Positions 23,829-32,125 of a stretch of DNA of 64,000 nucleotides are shown one piece after another. Each line of letters opens with the position of its first letter. Positions within the stretch are counted from its first letter, which is position 1. Under the pieces are notes generated by a model. It was not told where the DNA came from. It ran no database searches and saw nothing but the letters and a program-made list of their open reading frames with translations. This DNA is from Mycolicibacter sinensis (lineage in GTDB: Bacteria > Actinomycetota > Actinomycetes > Mycobacteriales > Mycobacteriaceae). A program made the position numbers and the translations under genes. The DNA lies in the NCBI RefSeq assembly GCF_001667945.1, contig NZ_LZJK01000130.1, positions 17,344-81,343 of the forward strand, read 5' to 3'.

Positions 23829-25253
23829 GTGACTTCTGCCTCCACGCGCATCGTGATCATCGGCGGCGGACCGGCCGGCTACGAAGCGGCACTGGTGGCA
23901 GCGGCCAAGGGGCCGGAGGCGGTGTCGGTCACCGTGGTCGACGCCGACGGCATCGGCGGTGCCTGCGTGTTGTGGGACTGTGTGCCGTCCAAAACGTTCA
24001 TCGCCTCGTCGGGGGTCCGCACCGAGCTGCGCCGGGCCCCGCACCTGGGCTTCGACATCCACTTCACCGACGCCGAGATCGAGCTGGAGAAGATCCACGA
24101 GCGGGTCAAGTCGCTGGCCGCCGCGCAGTCCGCCGACATCCGCACCCAACTGATCAACACCGGTGTCGAGGTCATCGCCGGCCGCGGGGAGCTCATCGAC
24201 CCCGAAACCGGCCTGGCGCGCCACCGGGTCCTGGTCACCGAGCACGGCGGGGGACAGCGCCTGCTCGACGCCGACGTGGTGCTTATCGCCACCGGCGCCA
24301 GCCCGCGCACCCTGTCGAACGCCGAACCGGACGACGAACGGATCCTGACCTGGCGTCAGCTCTATGACCTGCGCACGCTGCCCGAGCACCTGGTGGTGGT
24401 GGGGTCGGGGGTGACCGGCGCGGAGTTCGTCAACGCCTACACCGAACTCGGCGTGCCGGTGACGGTGGTGGCCAGCCGCGATCGGGTGCTGCCGCACGAG
24501 GACCCCGACGCCGCCCGGGTGCTGGAGCGCTCGTTCGCCGAGCGCGGCGTCACCCTGGTCAAAAACGCCCGGGCCGCGTCGGTGACCCGCACGCACGACG
24601 GCGTGCTGGTCACCATGACCGATGGCCGCACCGTGACCGGCAGCCACGCGCTGATGACGGTCGGGTCGGTGCCCAATACCGCCGGTCTGGGCCTGGAGCG
24701 GGTCGGTATCAAGCTCGGGCCCGGTAACTATCTGCAGGTCGACCGCGTCTCGCGGACGTCGGTTCCGGGGATCTACGCCGCCGGGGACTGCACCGGGCTG
24801 CTGCCGCTGGCCTCGGTGGCGGCCATGCAGGGCCGCATCGCGATGTATCACGCGCTGGGCGACGCGGTGGCGCCGATCCGGCTGCGCACGGTGGCCGCGG
24901 CGGTGTTCACCCGGCCCGAGATCGCCGCGGTCGGGGTGCCGCAGTCCCAGATCGACGACGGCACCGTGCCCGCCCGCACCGTCATGCTGCCGTTGCAGAC
25001 CAACGCCCGGGCCAAGATGAGCCGGATGCGGCACGGCTTCCTGAAACTGTTCTGCCGGCCGGCCACCGGCACGGTGATCGGCGGGGTGGTGGTGGCCCCG
25101 ATCGCCTCCGAGCTGATCCTGCCGATCGCGCTGGCCGTGCAGAACCGGATCACCGTGGCCGACCTGGCGCAGACGCTGGCGGTGTATCCGTCGCTCTCAG
25201 GGTCGCTCACCGAGGCCGCGCGCCGGTTGATGACGCACGACGACCTGGACTGA
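23829..25253 (+). CDS. lpdA: flavoprotein disulfide reductase family, LpdA-type NAD(P)H-quinone reductase
   Basis: 474 residues: FAD motif IGGGPAGYEA (11-20), NAD(P) motif VVGSGVTGAEF, second FAD motif YAAGDCTG and a C-terminal dimerisation domain. GGACVLWDCVPSK shows the classical C-x4-C redox pair (C46, C51). In M. tuberculosis LpdA (Rv3303c), by my recollection, the first Cys is missing. The C-terminal HP..E dyad of true lipoamide dehydrogenases is not present (AVYPSLSGSL here). So this is not a normal dihydrolipoamide dehydrogenase; quinone reduction, as reported for Rv3303c, is the best guess. Start GTG 23829 matches the family; TTG 23820 is possible. glpD2 follows, with a palindrome between. 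Confidence 0.87.
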   Translation: MTSASTRIVIIGGGPAGYEAALVAAAKGPEAVSVTVVDADGIGGACVLWDCVPSKTFIASSGVRTELRRAPHLGFDIHFTDAEIELEKIHERVKSLAAAQSADIRTQLINTGVEVIAGRGELIDPETGLARHRVLVTEHGGGQRLLDADVVLIATGASPRTLSNAEPDDERILTWRQLYDLRTLPEHLVVVGSGVTGAEFVNAYTELGVPVTVVASRDRVLPHEDPDAARVLERSFAERGVTLVKNARAASVTRTHDGVLVTMTDGRTVTGSHALMTVGSVPNTAGLGLERVGIKLGPGNYLQVDRVSRTSVPGIYAAGDCTGLLPLASVAAMQGRIAMYHALGDAVAPIRLRTVAAAVFTRPEIAAVGVPQSQIDDGTVPARTVMLPLQTNARAKMSRMRHGFLKLFCRPATGTVIGGVVVAPIASELILPIALAVQNRITVADLAQTLAVYPSLSGSLTEAARRLMTHDDLD

Positions 25254-25379
25254 GCCGGTCGCGTCTTCGCGTCGCCCGCCGAGCCCAGCGTGCACTGAGC
25301 GCGAAATTTCTCGTCGGAGCTCGCAGTGCGGACACGCTCGACGCACCAGCGTGGCCCGCGGGTAGTCGCGCTCACGTTC

Positions 25380-25415
25380 GGCGTCGAGAGTGACGCCAGT
25401 TTCACGCTCGACGCC
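25380..25415. repeat. imperfect palindrome related to that at 503-534
   Basis: GGCGTCGAGAGTGA pairs with TTCACGCTCGACGCC with one or two mismatches around a CGCCAGT loop. The arm core (CGAGCGTGAA/TTCACGCTCG) is shared with the palindrome after sdhB. It lies in the 196-bp gap between lpdA and glpD2, which otherwise shows no gene. Confidence 0.5.
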
Positions 25416-25449
25416 GGGCGCCGGGCAGCCGCCACGTAGCCTGGCAGTC

Positions 25450-27162
25450 GTGAGCACGCTGGGACCTGACCAACGAGCACAAGCCTGGGACCGCCTGGGC
25501 AGCGAGCAGTTCGACGTGGTGGTTATCGGCGGGGGCGTGGTAGGCACCGGGTGTGCGCTCGACGCCGCCACTCGCGGCCTCAAAGTAGCCCTGGTCGAGG
25601 CCCGCGACTTCGCTGCCGGCACGTCGAGCCGAAGCTCGAAGATGTTCCACGGCGGGCTGCGCTACCTCGAACAGTTGGAGTTCGGCCTGGTGCGCGAGGC
25701 GCTGCACGAACGCGAGCTGTCGCTGACCACGTTGGCACCGCACCTGGTCAAACCCTTGCCGTTTCTGTACCCGTTGACCCGGCGGTGGTGGGAGCGACCG
25801 TATGTGGCCAGCGGGATCTTCCTCTACGACCAGTTAGGTGGGGCGAAATCCGTTCCCGCGCAACGGCACCTGACGCGTGCCGGCGCGCTGCGGCTGTGCC
25901 CGGGGCTGCGGCGCAGCGCGCTGATCGGCGGCATCCGCTACTACGACACCGTCGTCGACGACGCTCGGCACACCCTGACCGTCGCGCGGACCGCCGCGCA
26001 CTATGGGGCGGTCATCCGCAGCTCCACCCAGGTGGTGGCGCTGAGACGCGAAGGTGACCGGGTGACCGGGGTGACCGTGCGCGACTCCGAGGACGGCGCC
26101 ACCACCGAGGTGCACGGGCATGTCGTGGTCAATGCGACCGGAGTGTGGACCGATGAGATTCAGGCGCTGTCGCGGCAGCGCGGCCGGTTTCACGTGCGGG
26201 CCTCCAAGGGCGTACACATCGTGGTGCCGCGAGACCGGATCGTCAGCGAGGCGGCGATCATCCTGCGCACCGAGAAGTCGGTGCTGTTCGTCATCCCGTG
26301 GGGCACCCACTGGATCATCGGCACCACCGACACCGACTGGAACCTAGATCTGGCCCACCCGGCGGCCACCAAGGCCGATATCGACTATCTGCTGACCACC
26401 GTCAACACCGCGCTGGCCACGCCGCTGTCGCACGCCGACATCGAGGGCGTCTACGCCGGGCTGCGGCCGCTGCTGGCCGGGGAGAACGACGACACCTCCA
26501 AACTGTCCCGCGAGCACGCGGTGGCCGTGCCGGCGCCGGGCCTGGTCGCCATCGCCGGCGGCAAGTACACCACCTACCGGGTGATGGCCGCCGACGCGAT
26601 CGACGCCGCCGCCGAGTACATCCCGACCCGGGTGGCGCCGACGATCACCGAGAAGGTGCCGCTGCTGGGCGCCGACGGCTACTTCGCTCTGGTCAACCAG
26701 GCCGAGCACGTGGGCGCCGAACAGGACCTGCACCCCTACCGGGTGCGCCACCTGCTGGACCGCTACGGCTCGCTGATCCACGACGTGCTGGCGCTGGCCG
26801 ACGGCCGGCCGGAGCTGCTGGACCCGATCACCGAGGCGCCTACTTATCTGAAGGTGGAGGTGGCCTACGCCGTCGCCGCCGAGGGCGCCCTACACCTGGA
26901 GGACGTGCTGGCCCGCCGGACCCGGATCTCCATCGAGTACGCCCACCGCGGAGTGAACTGCGCCCGCGAAGTGGCCGAGGTGATGGCCCCGGTGCTCGGC
27001 TGGGACGACGCCGCCGTCGACGCCGAAGTGGCCAACTACACCGCCCGGGTGGAGGCCGAGATCTTGTCGCAGGAACAGCCCGACGACGCCTCCGCGGATG
27101 CGTTGCGCGCGAGGGCACCCGAAGCCAGGACCGAGATTCTGGAGCCGATTCCGCTTCCATGA
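25450..27162 (+). CDS. glpD2: FAD-dependent glycerol-3-phosphate dehydrogenase
   Basis: Oxidises sn-glycerol-3-phosphate to dihydroxyacetone phosphate and passes electrons to the quinone pool at the membrane. 570 residues. The FAD motif is VVIGGGVVGTG (24-34), SSRSSKMFHGGLRYLEQ is the GlpD signature, and VIPWGTHWIIGTTDTDW and IAGGKYTTYR bind flavin and substrate. The C-terminal DAO_C domain ends in a charged tail. GTG 25450 begins VSTLGPDQRA, giving a length near M. tuberculosis GlpD2; an earlier frame opening at 25390 lies in the palindromic spacer. Confidence 0.93.
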   Translation: MSTLGPDQRAQAWDRLGSEQFDVVVIGGGVVGTGCALDAATRGLKVALVEARDFAAGTSSRSSKMFHGGLRYLEQLEFGLVREALHERELSLTTLAPHLVKPLPFLYPLTRRWWERPYVASGIFLYDQLGGAKSVPAQRHLTRAGALRLCPGLRRSALIGGIRYYDTVVDDARHTLTVARTAAHYGAVIRSSTQVVALRREGDRVTGVTVRDSEDGATTEVHGHVVVNATGVWTDEIQALSRQRGRFHVRASKGVHIVVPRDRIVSEAAIILRTEKSVLFVIPWGTHWIIGTTDTDWNLDLAHPAATKADIDYLLTTVNTALATPLSHADIEGVYAGLRPLLAGENDDTSKLSREHAVAVPAPGLVAIAGGKYTTYRVMAADAIDAAAEYIPTRVAPTITEKVPLLGADGYFALVNQAEHVGAEQDLHPYRVRHLLDRYGSLIHDVLALADGRPELLDPITEAPTYLKVEVAYAVAAEGALHLEDVLARRTRISIEYAHRGVNCAREVAEVMAPVLGWDDAAVDAEVANYTARVEAEILSQEQPDDASADALRARAPEARTEILEPIPLP

Positions 27163-27238
27163 ACTGAGCTTCATTACGCTGCGAACGACGTCCCCGAGAG
27201 AACCGTGCAGATGGTCTGAAATCGGCGTTAACATATGT

Positions 27239-27267
27239 TTGACAGTTACTTCTAGGGCCACTACTTT
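27239..27267 (+). promoter_or_regulatory. SigA-type promoter of the first secreted Leu/Gly-rich gene
   Basis: TTGACA (27239-27244), a 17-bp spacer and TACTTT (27262-27267). GTTAACAT just upstream resembles the sequence around the second paralogue's promoter. The expected transcript start is about 45 nt before ATG 27322. Confidence 0.6.
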
Positions 27268-27321
27268 CTGCCCATCAGCTGGATCACATGGGGGATCCGG
27301 GTACCGGGGAAGGTGTGGTCC

Positions 27322-28383
27322 ATGTCGGATCTTGTCGGGGCGCGCCCGCACGCGCTGGCGTTGAAAGCCGGCCGGCTTGCCGCCGCCACCGTTCTTGCCG
27401 GCGCCGGTCTTCTCGGCGTCGTGGCGGTTGGGCCGGAGTCCCCCGGTGCGCCGCCGGCCGCCGCGCAGCGCAACGTGGAACTGGTGGCTTTCCCGACCTT
27501 CGCCGAGAGCCTGCAGAGCCTGCTCGACGCCATCGGCATGGGCGACCTCAACGAGGTGCTGGGAGGCTTCGGTGCCTTCACCGTGGACTCGCCGGTCTCG
27601 TCCTTCCTGGCCTCGTTGAACCCCGACGGCCTCACCTTGAACGGGGTCACCAATCTGTTCGGGATCTCGTTGACCGAGCCGCTCTACAGTTCGACGGTCG
27701 ACTCGCTGCTCGGTCACGGCAGCGCGTGGCTGGTGGGTGGCGTGCCGATCGGCGACCTCGACCTCGGCGGCACCGGCGGGGTGCTCGATGCCTTTCTCGG
27801 CGCGGGCGCCGGCGCGCATTCGCTGACCGACCTGGCCAACGCGGTGGGACTGGGGTCGATGCTGAGTCAGTACGGGAGCCTGATCGACGGACTGGGCTTG
27901 GACAACATGAACGTCGAGAACTGCACCTTGACGTGCGGCGCTCTCGGCAATATCACCAGCCATCCCGGTCTTACCCTCAATAGCTCATTGAACGACTGGT
28001 TGAGCGGAATCCTCGGAAAGCCGACCGTCGACGTCATCCAGCACACGTTTTCGGGCCTCGGCTCTACTACGACAGTGCCGGACACCGCCACCACGCTGGG
28101 CGAATACCTGCACACCCTCCCGGTGAGCGACACCAACAGCACCACCATGGACAACGCGACCCTGGGCCTGCTACTTCACCTGACCCCCAACCAGACCTGG
28201 GATCAGTACCTCAGCAACCTGCCGTTCGGCGGGACGCTGTTGGACCCGTCCGGCGAAACCTGGGGGGAGCAGACCCTCGGCGCCTTGTTGAGCAGCTTCC
28301 TGCCCGACAGCAGCACCCTGACGATCACCGGTGACACTCCGATCACCGACATCCTGGAGGCCTTCGGCCTGCTGAACTGGTAG
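27322..28383 (+). CDS. secreted Leu/Gly-rich protein of unknown function (paralogue A)
   Basis: 353 residues. An Ala/Gly-rich signal sequence covers about 15-45. The mature part then begins near ELVAFPTFAESLQSLLDAIG and continues with repeated amphipathic SLLDxLG and LxSLNPDG segments. C191 and C195 (NCTLTCG) may form a disulfide. The C-terminus (GGTLLDP..EQTLGALLSSFLP..TLTITGDT) is closely similar to that of the protein at 28881. ATG 27322 follows GGGGAAGG at good spacing. No known domain was recognised; it resembles secreted mycobacterial-specific proteins. It has its own promoter and a strong terminator. Confidence 0.8.
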   Translation: MSDLVGARPHALALKAGRLAAATVLAGAGLLGVVAVGPESPGAPPAAAQRNVELVAFPTFAESLQSLLDAIGMGDLNEVLGGFGAFTVDSPVSSFLASLNPDGLTLNGVTNLFGISLTEPLYSSTVDSLLGHGSAWLVGGVPIGDLDLGGTGGVLDAFLGAGAGAHSLTDLANAVGLGSMLSQYGSLIDGLGLDNMNVENCTLTCGALGNITSHPGLTLNSSLNDWLSGILGKPTVDVIQHTFSGLGSTTTVPDTATTLGEYLHTLPVSDTNSTTMDNATLGLLLHLTPNQTWDQYLSNLPFGGTLLDPSGETWGEQTLGALLSSFLPDSSTLTITGDTPITDILEAFGLLNW

Positions 28384-28403
28384 CCGAAAACCCCTCTCAG
28401 CTC

Positions 28404-28440
28404 AACCGCACCCGGCCACTCGGCCGGGTGCGGTTTATAT
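28404..28440 (+). terminator. strong intrinsic terminator after paralogue A
   Basis: ACCGCACCCGGCC and GGCCGGGTGCGGT form a perfect 13-bp GC-rich stem with an ACTC loop, followed by TTATAT. It lies 21 bp after the stop codon. Confidence 0.85.
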
Positions 28441-28792
28441 CCAGGGCAGCGCCGTAAAGCAGTCGCGCTTGCTTTGCTGTCATTTGCTAGCGGTTTGGGT
28501 GCGCATTTCGCCCCTCAGTCCGCATTGGCCGGTATTTCTCGGCCGATAATTTCATACCGTTTGACGGTTAATGGCTCAAGTTAACGCTGGGACGGTATTG
28601 CTGGTGTGGGCCAGCTGTCCGCAGGTCCGGAATGCCTAGAGAATGCTGAGTGAGCCGTTATCGCCCACGAGTTTGCGGCAGCGATGTTACCGCTGGAATG
28701 TCTGTTGCGCAGCGTCGCGAATGGGGCAGGTGAGCTGGTAATTTACTGCCGATGCCGGTTGCTGACGCGAGCGAAAGGAAATGGAAAAATAG
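28441..28792. other. gene-free AT-richer spacer
   Basis: About 350 bp between the terminator of paralogue A and the promoter of paralogue B. Base composition is clearly lower in GC than in flanking genes, stop codons are frequent in all frames, and I see no coding or structured element. CAAGTTAACG at about 28573 echoes the GTTAAC found near both paralogue promoters, so regulatory sites for paralogue B may lie here. Confidence 0.5.
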
Positions 28793-28821
28793 TTGACACG
28801 ACACTGAGGACAACTTAAGTT
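28793..28821 (+). promoter_or_regulatory. SigA-type promoter of the second secreted Leu/Gly-rich gene
   Basis: TTGACA (28793-28798), exactly 17 bp, then TAAGTT (28816-28821), followed by AACGTTCG. The start codon is at 28881, giving a leader of about 50 nt that ends in the ribosome site GAAGGGGG. Confidence 0.65.
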
Positions 28822-28880
28822 AACGTTCGTTGCGGAAATCGCGACGCCAATTTGTTCGATCCCTGAAGGGGGCCTGATAC

Positions 28881-29777
28881 ATGTCAACTCTTTCCATTGC
28901 AGCGCCGACGGAGTCGCACGGCTTCATGGCAAAAGCCGGCGCACTCGCCGCCGGAACCGCATTAGCCGGCGCGGCGCTATTCGGCGGCGTGACCGTTGCT
29001 CCGACGGTTGCTGCCGGCCTTGCCGGGTCGGTGCAGCACGATTACGTGCTGACCGCCGACCCCTTCCCGACCTTCGAGCAGAGCCTGCAGAGCCTGCTGG
29101 ACACCCTGGGCTACGGCAACATGGGGCAGGTGCTGGGTCTGTTCGGCACGGAAGCCAACCCCATCAACACAAGTTCGGATCTCAGCACCCTCCTGGCCGC
29201 ACTGAACCCCGATGGCACGTCGCTGGACACGATCACCGGTGGCCTGCTCTCGGCGGATCTCACCGCGGTGCTGAACGATGTGCAGGTTGGCGGCGTAGGC
29301 CTGGGTGACGTACCGATCGACACCTTGCTCGGTGGCTTCATCGGCGGCGACGGCGCCAATACCAGCATCGGTGACCTGCTGGGCCTCTTCGGACTGGGCC
29401 AGTACGCCGGCCTGCTGGATCTGCCGTTCCTCGGCTTGTCCCCGTCCGACACGCTCGCCTCCGTGCTGAACGAGATGCTGGGAATCGGGGCCACCACCTC
29501 GCTGAACGACCTGTTGACCGACAACGGACTGGGGGACGCAACTATCGCGAGCCTGCTGGGCATCGACCCGAGTGCCCCTTGGAACGAGGTCATCAGCGGC
29601 ATCACGCTCGGCGGGACCCTGAGTGACCCGGACGGCACCGGGACCCTGGGCGGCGAGACGCTGGGCGCTCTGCTGACGAGCCTGCTGCCGACCGGCAGTG
29701 ACCCGGTGACCGACACCACCACGCTGACCGATTTCCTGGGCGACCTGGGCATCTTCAGCATGCTCGGCCTGGGCTGA
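28881..29777 (+). CDS. secreted Leu/Gly-rich protein of unknown function (paralogue B)
   Basis: 298 residues. A signal sequence (about 16-48, GALAAGTALAGAALFGGV) precedes DPFPTFEQSLQSLLDTLGYG, matching the mature start of paralogue A (FPTFAESLQSLLDAIGMG). Repeats of LLGLFGLGQ, LNPDGTSLDTI and TLGALLTSLLPTGSD follow. No cysteines, no catalytic motif and no known domain were seen. It is shorter than paralogue A, mainly by loss of the middle region. The N-terminal 15 residues before the signal are polar. It is probably an exported or surface protein. Confidence 0.8.
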   Translation: MSTLSIAAPTESHGFMAKAGALAAGTALAGAALFGGVTVAPTVAAGLAGSVQHDYVLTADPFPTFEQSLQSLLDTLGYGNMGQVLGLFGTEANPINTSSDLSTLLAALNPDGTSLDTITGGLLSADLTAVLNDVQVGGVGLGDVPIDTLLGGFIGGDGANTSIGDLLGLFGLGQYAGLLDLPFLGLSPSDTLASVLNEMLGIGATTSLNDLLTDNGLGDATIASLLGIDPSAPWNEVISGITLGGTLSDPDGTGTLGGETLGALLTSLLPTGSDPVTDTTTLTDFLGDLGIFSMLGLG

Positions 29778-29805
29778 ACGGAGTAGTCGGCACCCGAGTA
29801 GGGGC

Positions 29806-29849
29806 GCATCGGCCACAACCCCCGACGGTTGTGGCCGATGTGCTTTTTT
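29806..29849 (+). terminator. strong intrinsic terminator after paralogue B
   Basis: GCATCGGCCACAACC and GGTTGTGGCCGATG form a stem of about 14 bp with a CCCGAC loop, followed by TGCTTTTTT. The T-run is unusual for this genome and makes it a classical intrinsic terminator. Confidence 0.85.
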
Positions 29850-29870
29850 CAGCTGGCCATACTTGGCGCT

Positions 29871-30743
29871 ATGGCCTCCCGTCGACGTCGCGCCCCGCTG
29901 CCGGTGCGTGACGGACTGGGCCCGGCCCGGCTGCGGCTCCGCGGCGGGCCGGTCGCCGCCGAGCTGCGCGACCGGTTCGGGGCGGCCGCCGCAGCGAAAG
30001 TGGCCGCCGGGGAGGTGTTGACCGCCGACGGGGCGGTGGTCGACGAGACGACGGCGCTACCGGCCGGAGCCCACATCTTCTGGTACCGGGAGTTGCCCGA
30101 CGAGGTGCCGGTGCCCTTCGACATCCCGGTGCTGCACCGCGACGACGACCTGGTGGTCGTCGACAAGCCGCACTTTCTGGCGACCATGCCCCGCGGGCGG
30201 CACGTGGCGCAGACCGCGCTGGTGCGGCTGCGTCGTGAGCTGGGGCTTCCCGAGCTGAGCCCGGCGCATCGGCTGGACCGGCTCACTGCCGGGGTCCTGC
30301 TGTTCACCACCCGCCGCGAGCTGCGCGGGCCGTATCAGACGCTGTTCGCCCGCGGCGTCGTGCGGAAGCAGTACCTGGCGCGCTCGTCGGCGCCGCCGGT
30401 GGGCACGTTTCCCCGGCTGGTGCGCAGCCGGATCGTCAAACGGCGCGGCTGGCTGCAGGCTCGCGAGGAACCCGGCGAGCCCAACGCCGAGACGCTGGTC
30501 GAAGCGCTCGGCAACGGCAGCTACCGGCTGACCCCGCGCACGGGGCGCACCCACCAGTTGCGGGTGCATCTGGCCTCACTCGGTCTGCCCATCGACGGTG
30601 ATCCGCTGTACCCCCAGATCGTCGAGGTTGCTCCTGACGACTTCTCCACCCCGCTGCAGCTGCTGGCCCACCGGCTCGAGTTCGAGGACCCGTTCACCGG
30701 GCGGCTGCGCCGCTTCGTCAGCGGGCGCGCGTTTGCGCTGTGA
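29871..30743 (+). CDS. RluA-family pseudouridine synthase (Rv3300c-like)
   Basis: 290 residues. The N-terminal S4-like part is followed by the catalytic RluA core: LVVVDKPHFLATMP, then SPAHRLDRLTAGVLLF with the catalytic Asp in HRLDR, and TGRTHQLRVHLASLG. It isomerises uridine in rRNA or tRNA; the target site is unknown. Start ATG 29871 follows the terminator of the previous gene by 21 bp. M. tuberculosis Rv3300c sits in the equivalent place next to glpD2. The SigF site for the next gene lies within the last codons. Confidence 0.88.
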   Translation: MASRRRRAPLPVRDGLGPARLRLRGGPVAAELRDRFGAAAAAKVAAGEVLTADGAVVDETTALPAGAHIFWYRELPDEVPVPFDIPVLHRDDDLVVVDKPHFLATMPRGRHVAQTALVRLRRELGLPELSPAHRLDRLTAGVLLFTTRRELRGPYQTLFARGVVRKQYLARSSAPPVGTFPRLVRSRIVKRRGWLQAREEPGEPNAETLVEALGNGSYRLTPRTGRTHQLRVHLASLGLPIDGDPLYPQIVEVAPDDFSTPLQLLAHRLEFEDPFTGRLRRFVSGRAFAL

Positions 30744-30756
30744 GTGTCCCGGGTAC
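30731..30756 (+). promoter_or_regulatory. SigF-type promoter for the Gly-repeat lipoprotein
   Basis: GTTT (30731-30734), 16 bp, GGGTAC (30751-30756), overlapping the end of the pseudouridine synthase gene and 38 bp before ATG 30794. Confidence 0.65.
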
Positions 30757-30793
30757 AGGAAGGCACGACAGAGCAGAGGGGAGTCTGATTCTG

Positions 30794-31219
30794 ATGAAGG
30801 CACACGGCAAGATGGCGATCGCGGTGCTCGGCAGCGCAGCGGCGCTGGTGGCAGCCGGTTGTAGCGGCACCAAGGAAGAAGCCCCGACCAGCACCACTAC
30901 CACCACAACCGAGACCACCATCACCACGACGGAGACCACGCCGATGGAGCCCGCCCCCGGCGTTCCCGGGGAGCACCCGGGCGAGCCCGGCGGCCCGACC
31001 GGTGGCGGCGGGCCCGGTGGTGGCGGCGGCGAGATTCCCGGTGGCCCCACCGGTGGCGGTGGCCCCGGCGGCGGTGGCGGCCAGATCCCGGGCGGCCCGA
31101 CCGGTGGTGGCGGGCCCGGCGGTGGCGGCGGTCAGATCCCGGGCGGACCCACCGGCTGGGGCGGACCCGGCGGTGGCGGTGGCTGCCTGCCCGGTGTGGG
31201 CTGCGGCGGGTGGCCGTGA
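30794..31219 (+). CDS. lipoprotein with a Thr-rich stalk and glycine-rich repeats
   Basis: 141 residues. The signal peptide ends in the lipobox VAAGC (Cys about 23). It is followed by a Thr-only stalk (about 33-50), a Pro-rich bridge, and four 17-residue repeats of the form GGPTGGGGPGGGGG(E/Q)IP, the last one altered to a WGG...GCLP version. The C-terminus has two further Cys. A surface-exposed flexible or wall-spanning protein is likely. The start is ATG 30794, with AGAGGGGAG upstream; a GTG at 30740 would add non-signal residues. The upstream SigF-type site makes stress expression likely. No homologue with known function was recognised. Confidence 0.8.
   Translation: MKAHGKMAIAVLGSAAALVAAGCSGTKEEAPTSTTTTTTETTITTTETTPMEPAPGVPGEHPGEPGGPTGGGGPGGGGGEIPGGPTGGGGPGGGGGQIPGGPTGGGGPGGGGGQIPGGPTGWGGPGGGGGCLPGVGCGGWP
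30989..31192 (+). repeat. four 51-bp coding repeats
   Basis: Four tandem 51-bp units encode GGPTGGGGPGGGGG-x-IP-type blocks within the lipoprotein gene. The DNA copies differ mainly at third positions, and all keep the reading frame, so copy number could vary between strains without frameshift. Confidence 0.75.
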
Positions 31220-31635
31220 TCGGCCGCGTGATCGGCCGACGTCGCTGAGGCGTTAACCCGACAGGCCGAGCGACTCGGCGAGACTGACCAGGACCGACCA
31301 GGGCGCCGCCGCGGCGCCCGGAAGCCCGCTGGATGCTCGCCCCCCCCCGTTATGGCGGGTTCGGGCAAGGCGGCATCGCTGCCGTTCGGGGTGTCGTCGG
31401 CCAGCGCGGTGACTACCTCGCTGCGAGTTCATGTTCGTCGGGAACCACCCGAACCGCGTCGGCTCTCCCCGATCCCAGCCGTGGTCGATGTCATCAAGGG
31501 CAGGGATTCGGCCGGAATCATGTCGCAATCATGTCGCTGCCGGCTGCCGAGGCCGGCAGCTCGACGGGCCAGCCAGCGAGGACGAGGACAGCCGAAAGCC
31601 GGCCAGCGGCAGGGCTGGCCGACTTCGGTTACCGG
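31220..31635. other. gap with a possible decayed leftward gene end
   Basis: No intact gene. On the minus strand, 31253-31350 reads ..PGAAAAPWSVLVSLAESLGLSG then stop. A different frame just upstream reads EVVTALADDTPNGSDAALPE before a run of eight C/G at about 31341-31348. The join at a homopolymer suggests a frameshifted remnant. The call is weak because neither piece is long and no family was recognised. Confidence 0.25.
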
Positions 31636-32085
31636 TCAGTGCCCGGGAGGTCCCGGCGGGCCGGCGGGTCCGACGGGGCCGGGAGCGCCCGGAGGCCCAA
31701 CCGGTCCACCCGGAGGCCCGATCGGTCCCGGTGCACCCGGTCCGCCCGGAGGCCCGATCGGTCCCGGTGCACCCGGTCCGCCCGGAGGCCCAACGGCACC
31801 CGGTCCGCCCGGAGGCCCGACGGCGCCCGGCGCCCCAGGAGGTCCGACGGCGCCCGGCCCGCCAGGAGGCCCGACGTTACCGGGAGGTCCCGGCGGCCCC
31901 GGGGGCCCAGGAGGCCCAGGAGGTCCCGGCGGCGGCGGCGCTTGGGGCACGAAGGCCGAAACGTGCGTGGCGCCGCCGGGCTGCGTTGCGCCCGCAATAG
32001 GCGAAAGGCCCACGGCGGCGGCGATCCCGCCGGCTGCCAGCCCGGCCACGCTCACGCCGATCAGCGCGTGTCTGTTGTTCACCAT
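31636..32085 (-). CDS. secreted collagen-like Gly-X-Y repeat protein
   Basis: 149 residues. An N-terminal membrane or signal segment (about 8-34, LIGVSVAGLAAGGIAAAVG) is followed from about residue 53 by an almost uninterrupted collagen-type Gly-X-Y tract of roughly 32 triplets, opening with six GPP triplets and then GAV/GPP/GGP-type units to the end (GPPGH). Such tracts can form triple helices, and in bacteria they occur on surface proteins. No globular domain is present. Start ATG 32085 has AAGGAACGG upstream. The SigF-type promoter at 32126-32152 directs it. The open frames on the opposite strand are by-products of the repeat. Confidence 0.82.
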   Translation of the reverse strand: MVNNRHALIGVSVAGLAAGGIAAAVGLSPIAGATQPGGATHVSAFVPQAPPPPGPPGPPGPPGPPGPPGNVGPPGGPGAVGPPGAPGAVGPPGGPGAVGPPGGPGAPGPIGPPGGPGAPGPIGPPGGPVGPPGAPGPVGPAGPPGPPGH

Positions 32086-32125
32086 TTTCCGTTCCTTAGC
32101 TCGATTGCTTCGGACATCAAGGCGG

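Noticed and set aside
30989..31192. Regularly spaced repeats that could suggest a CRISPR array
   Set aside because: Units are contiguous, in frame and encode a Gly/Pro repeat of a lipoprotein; there are no unique spacers and no cas genes.
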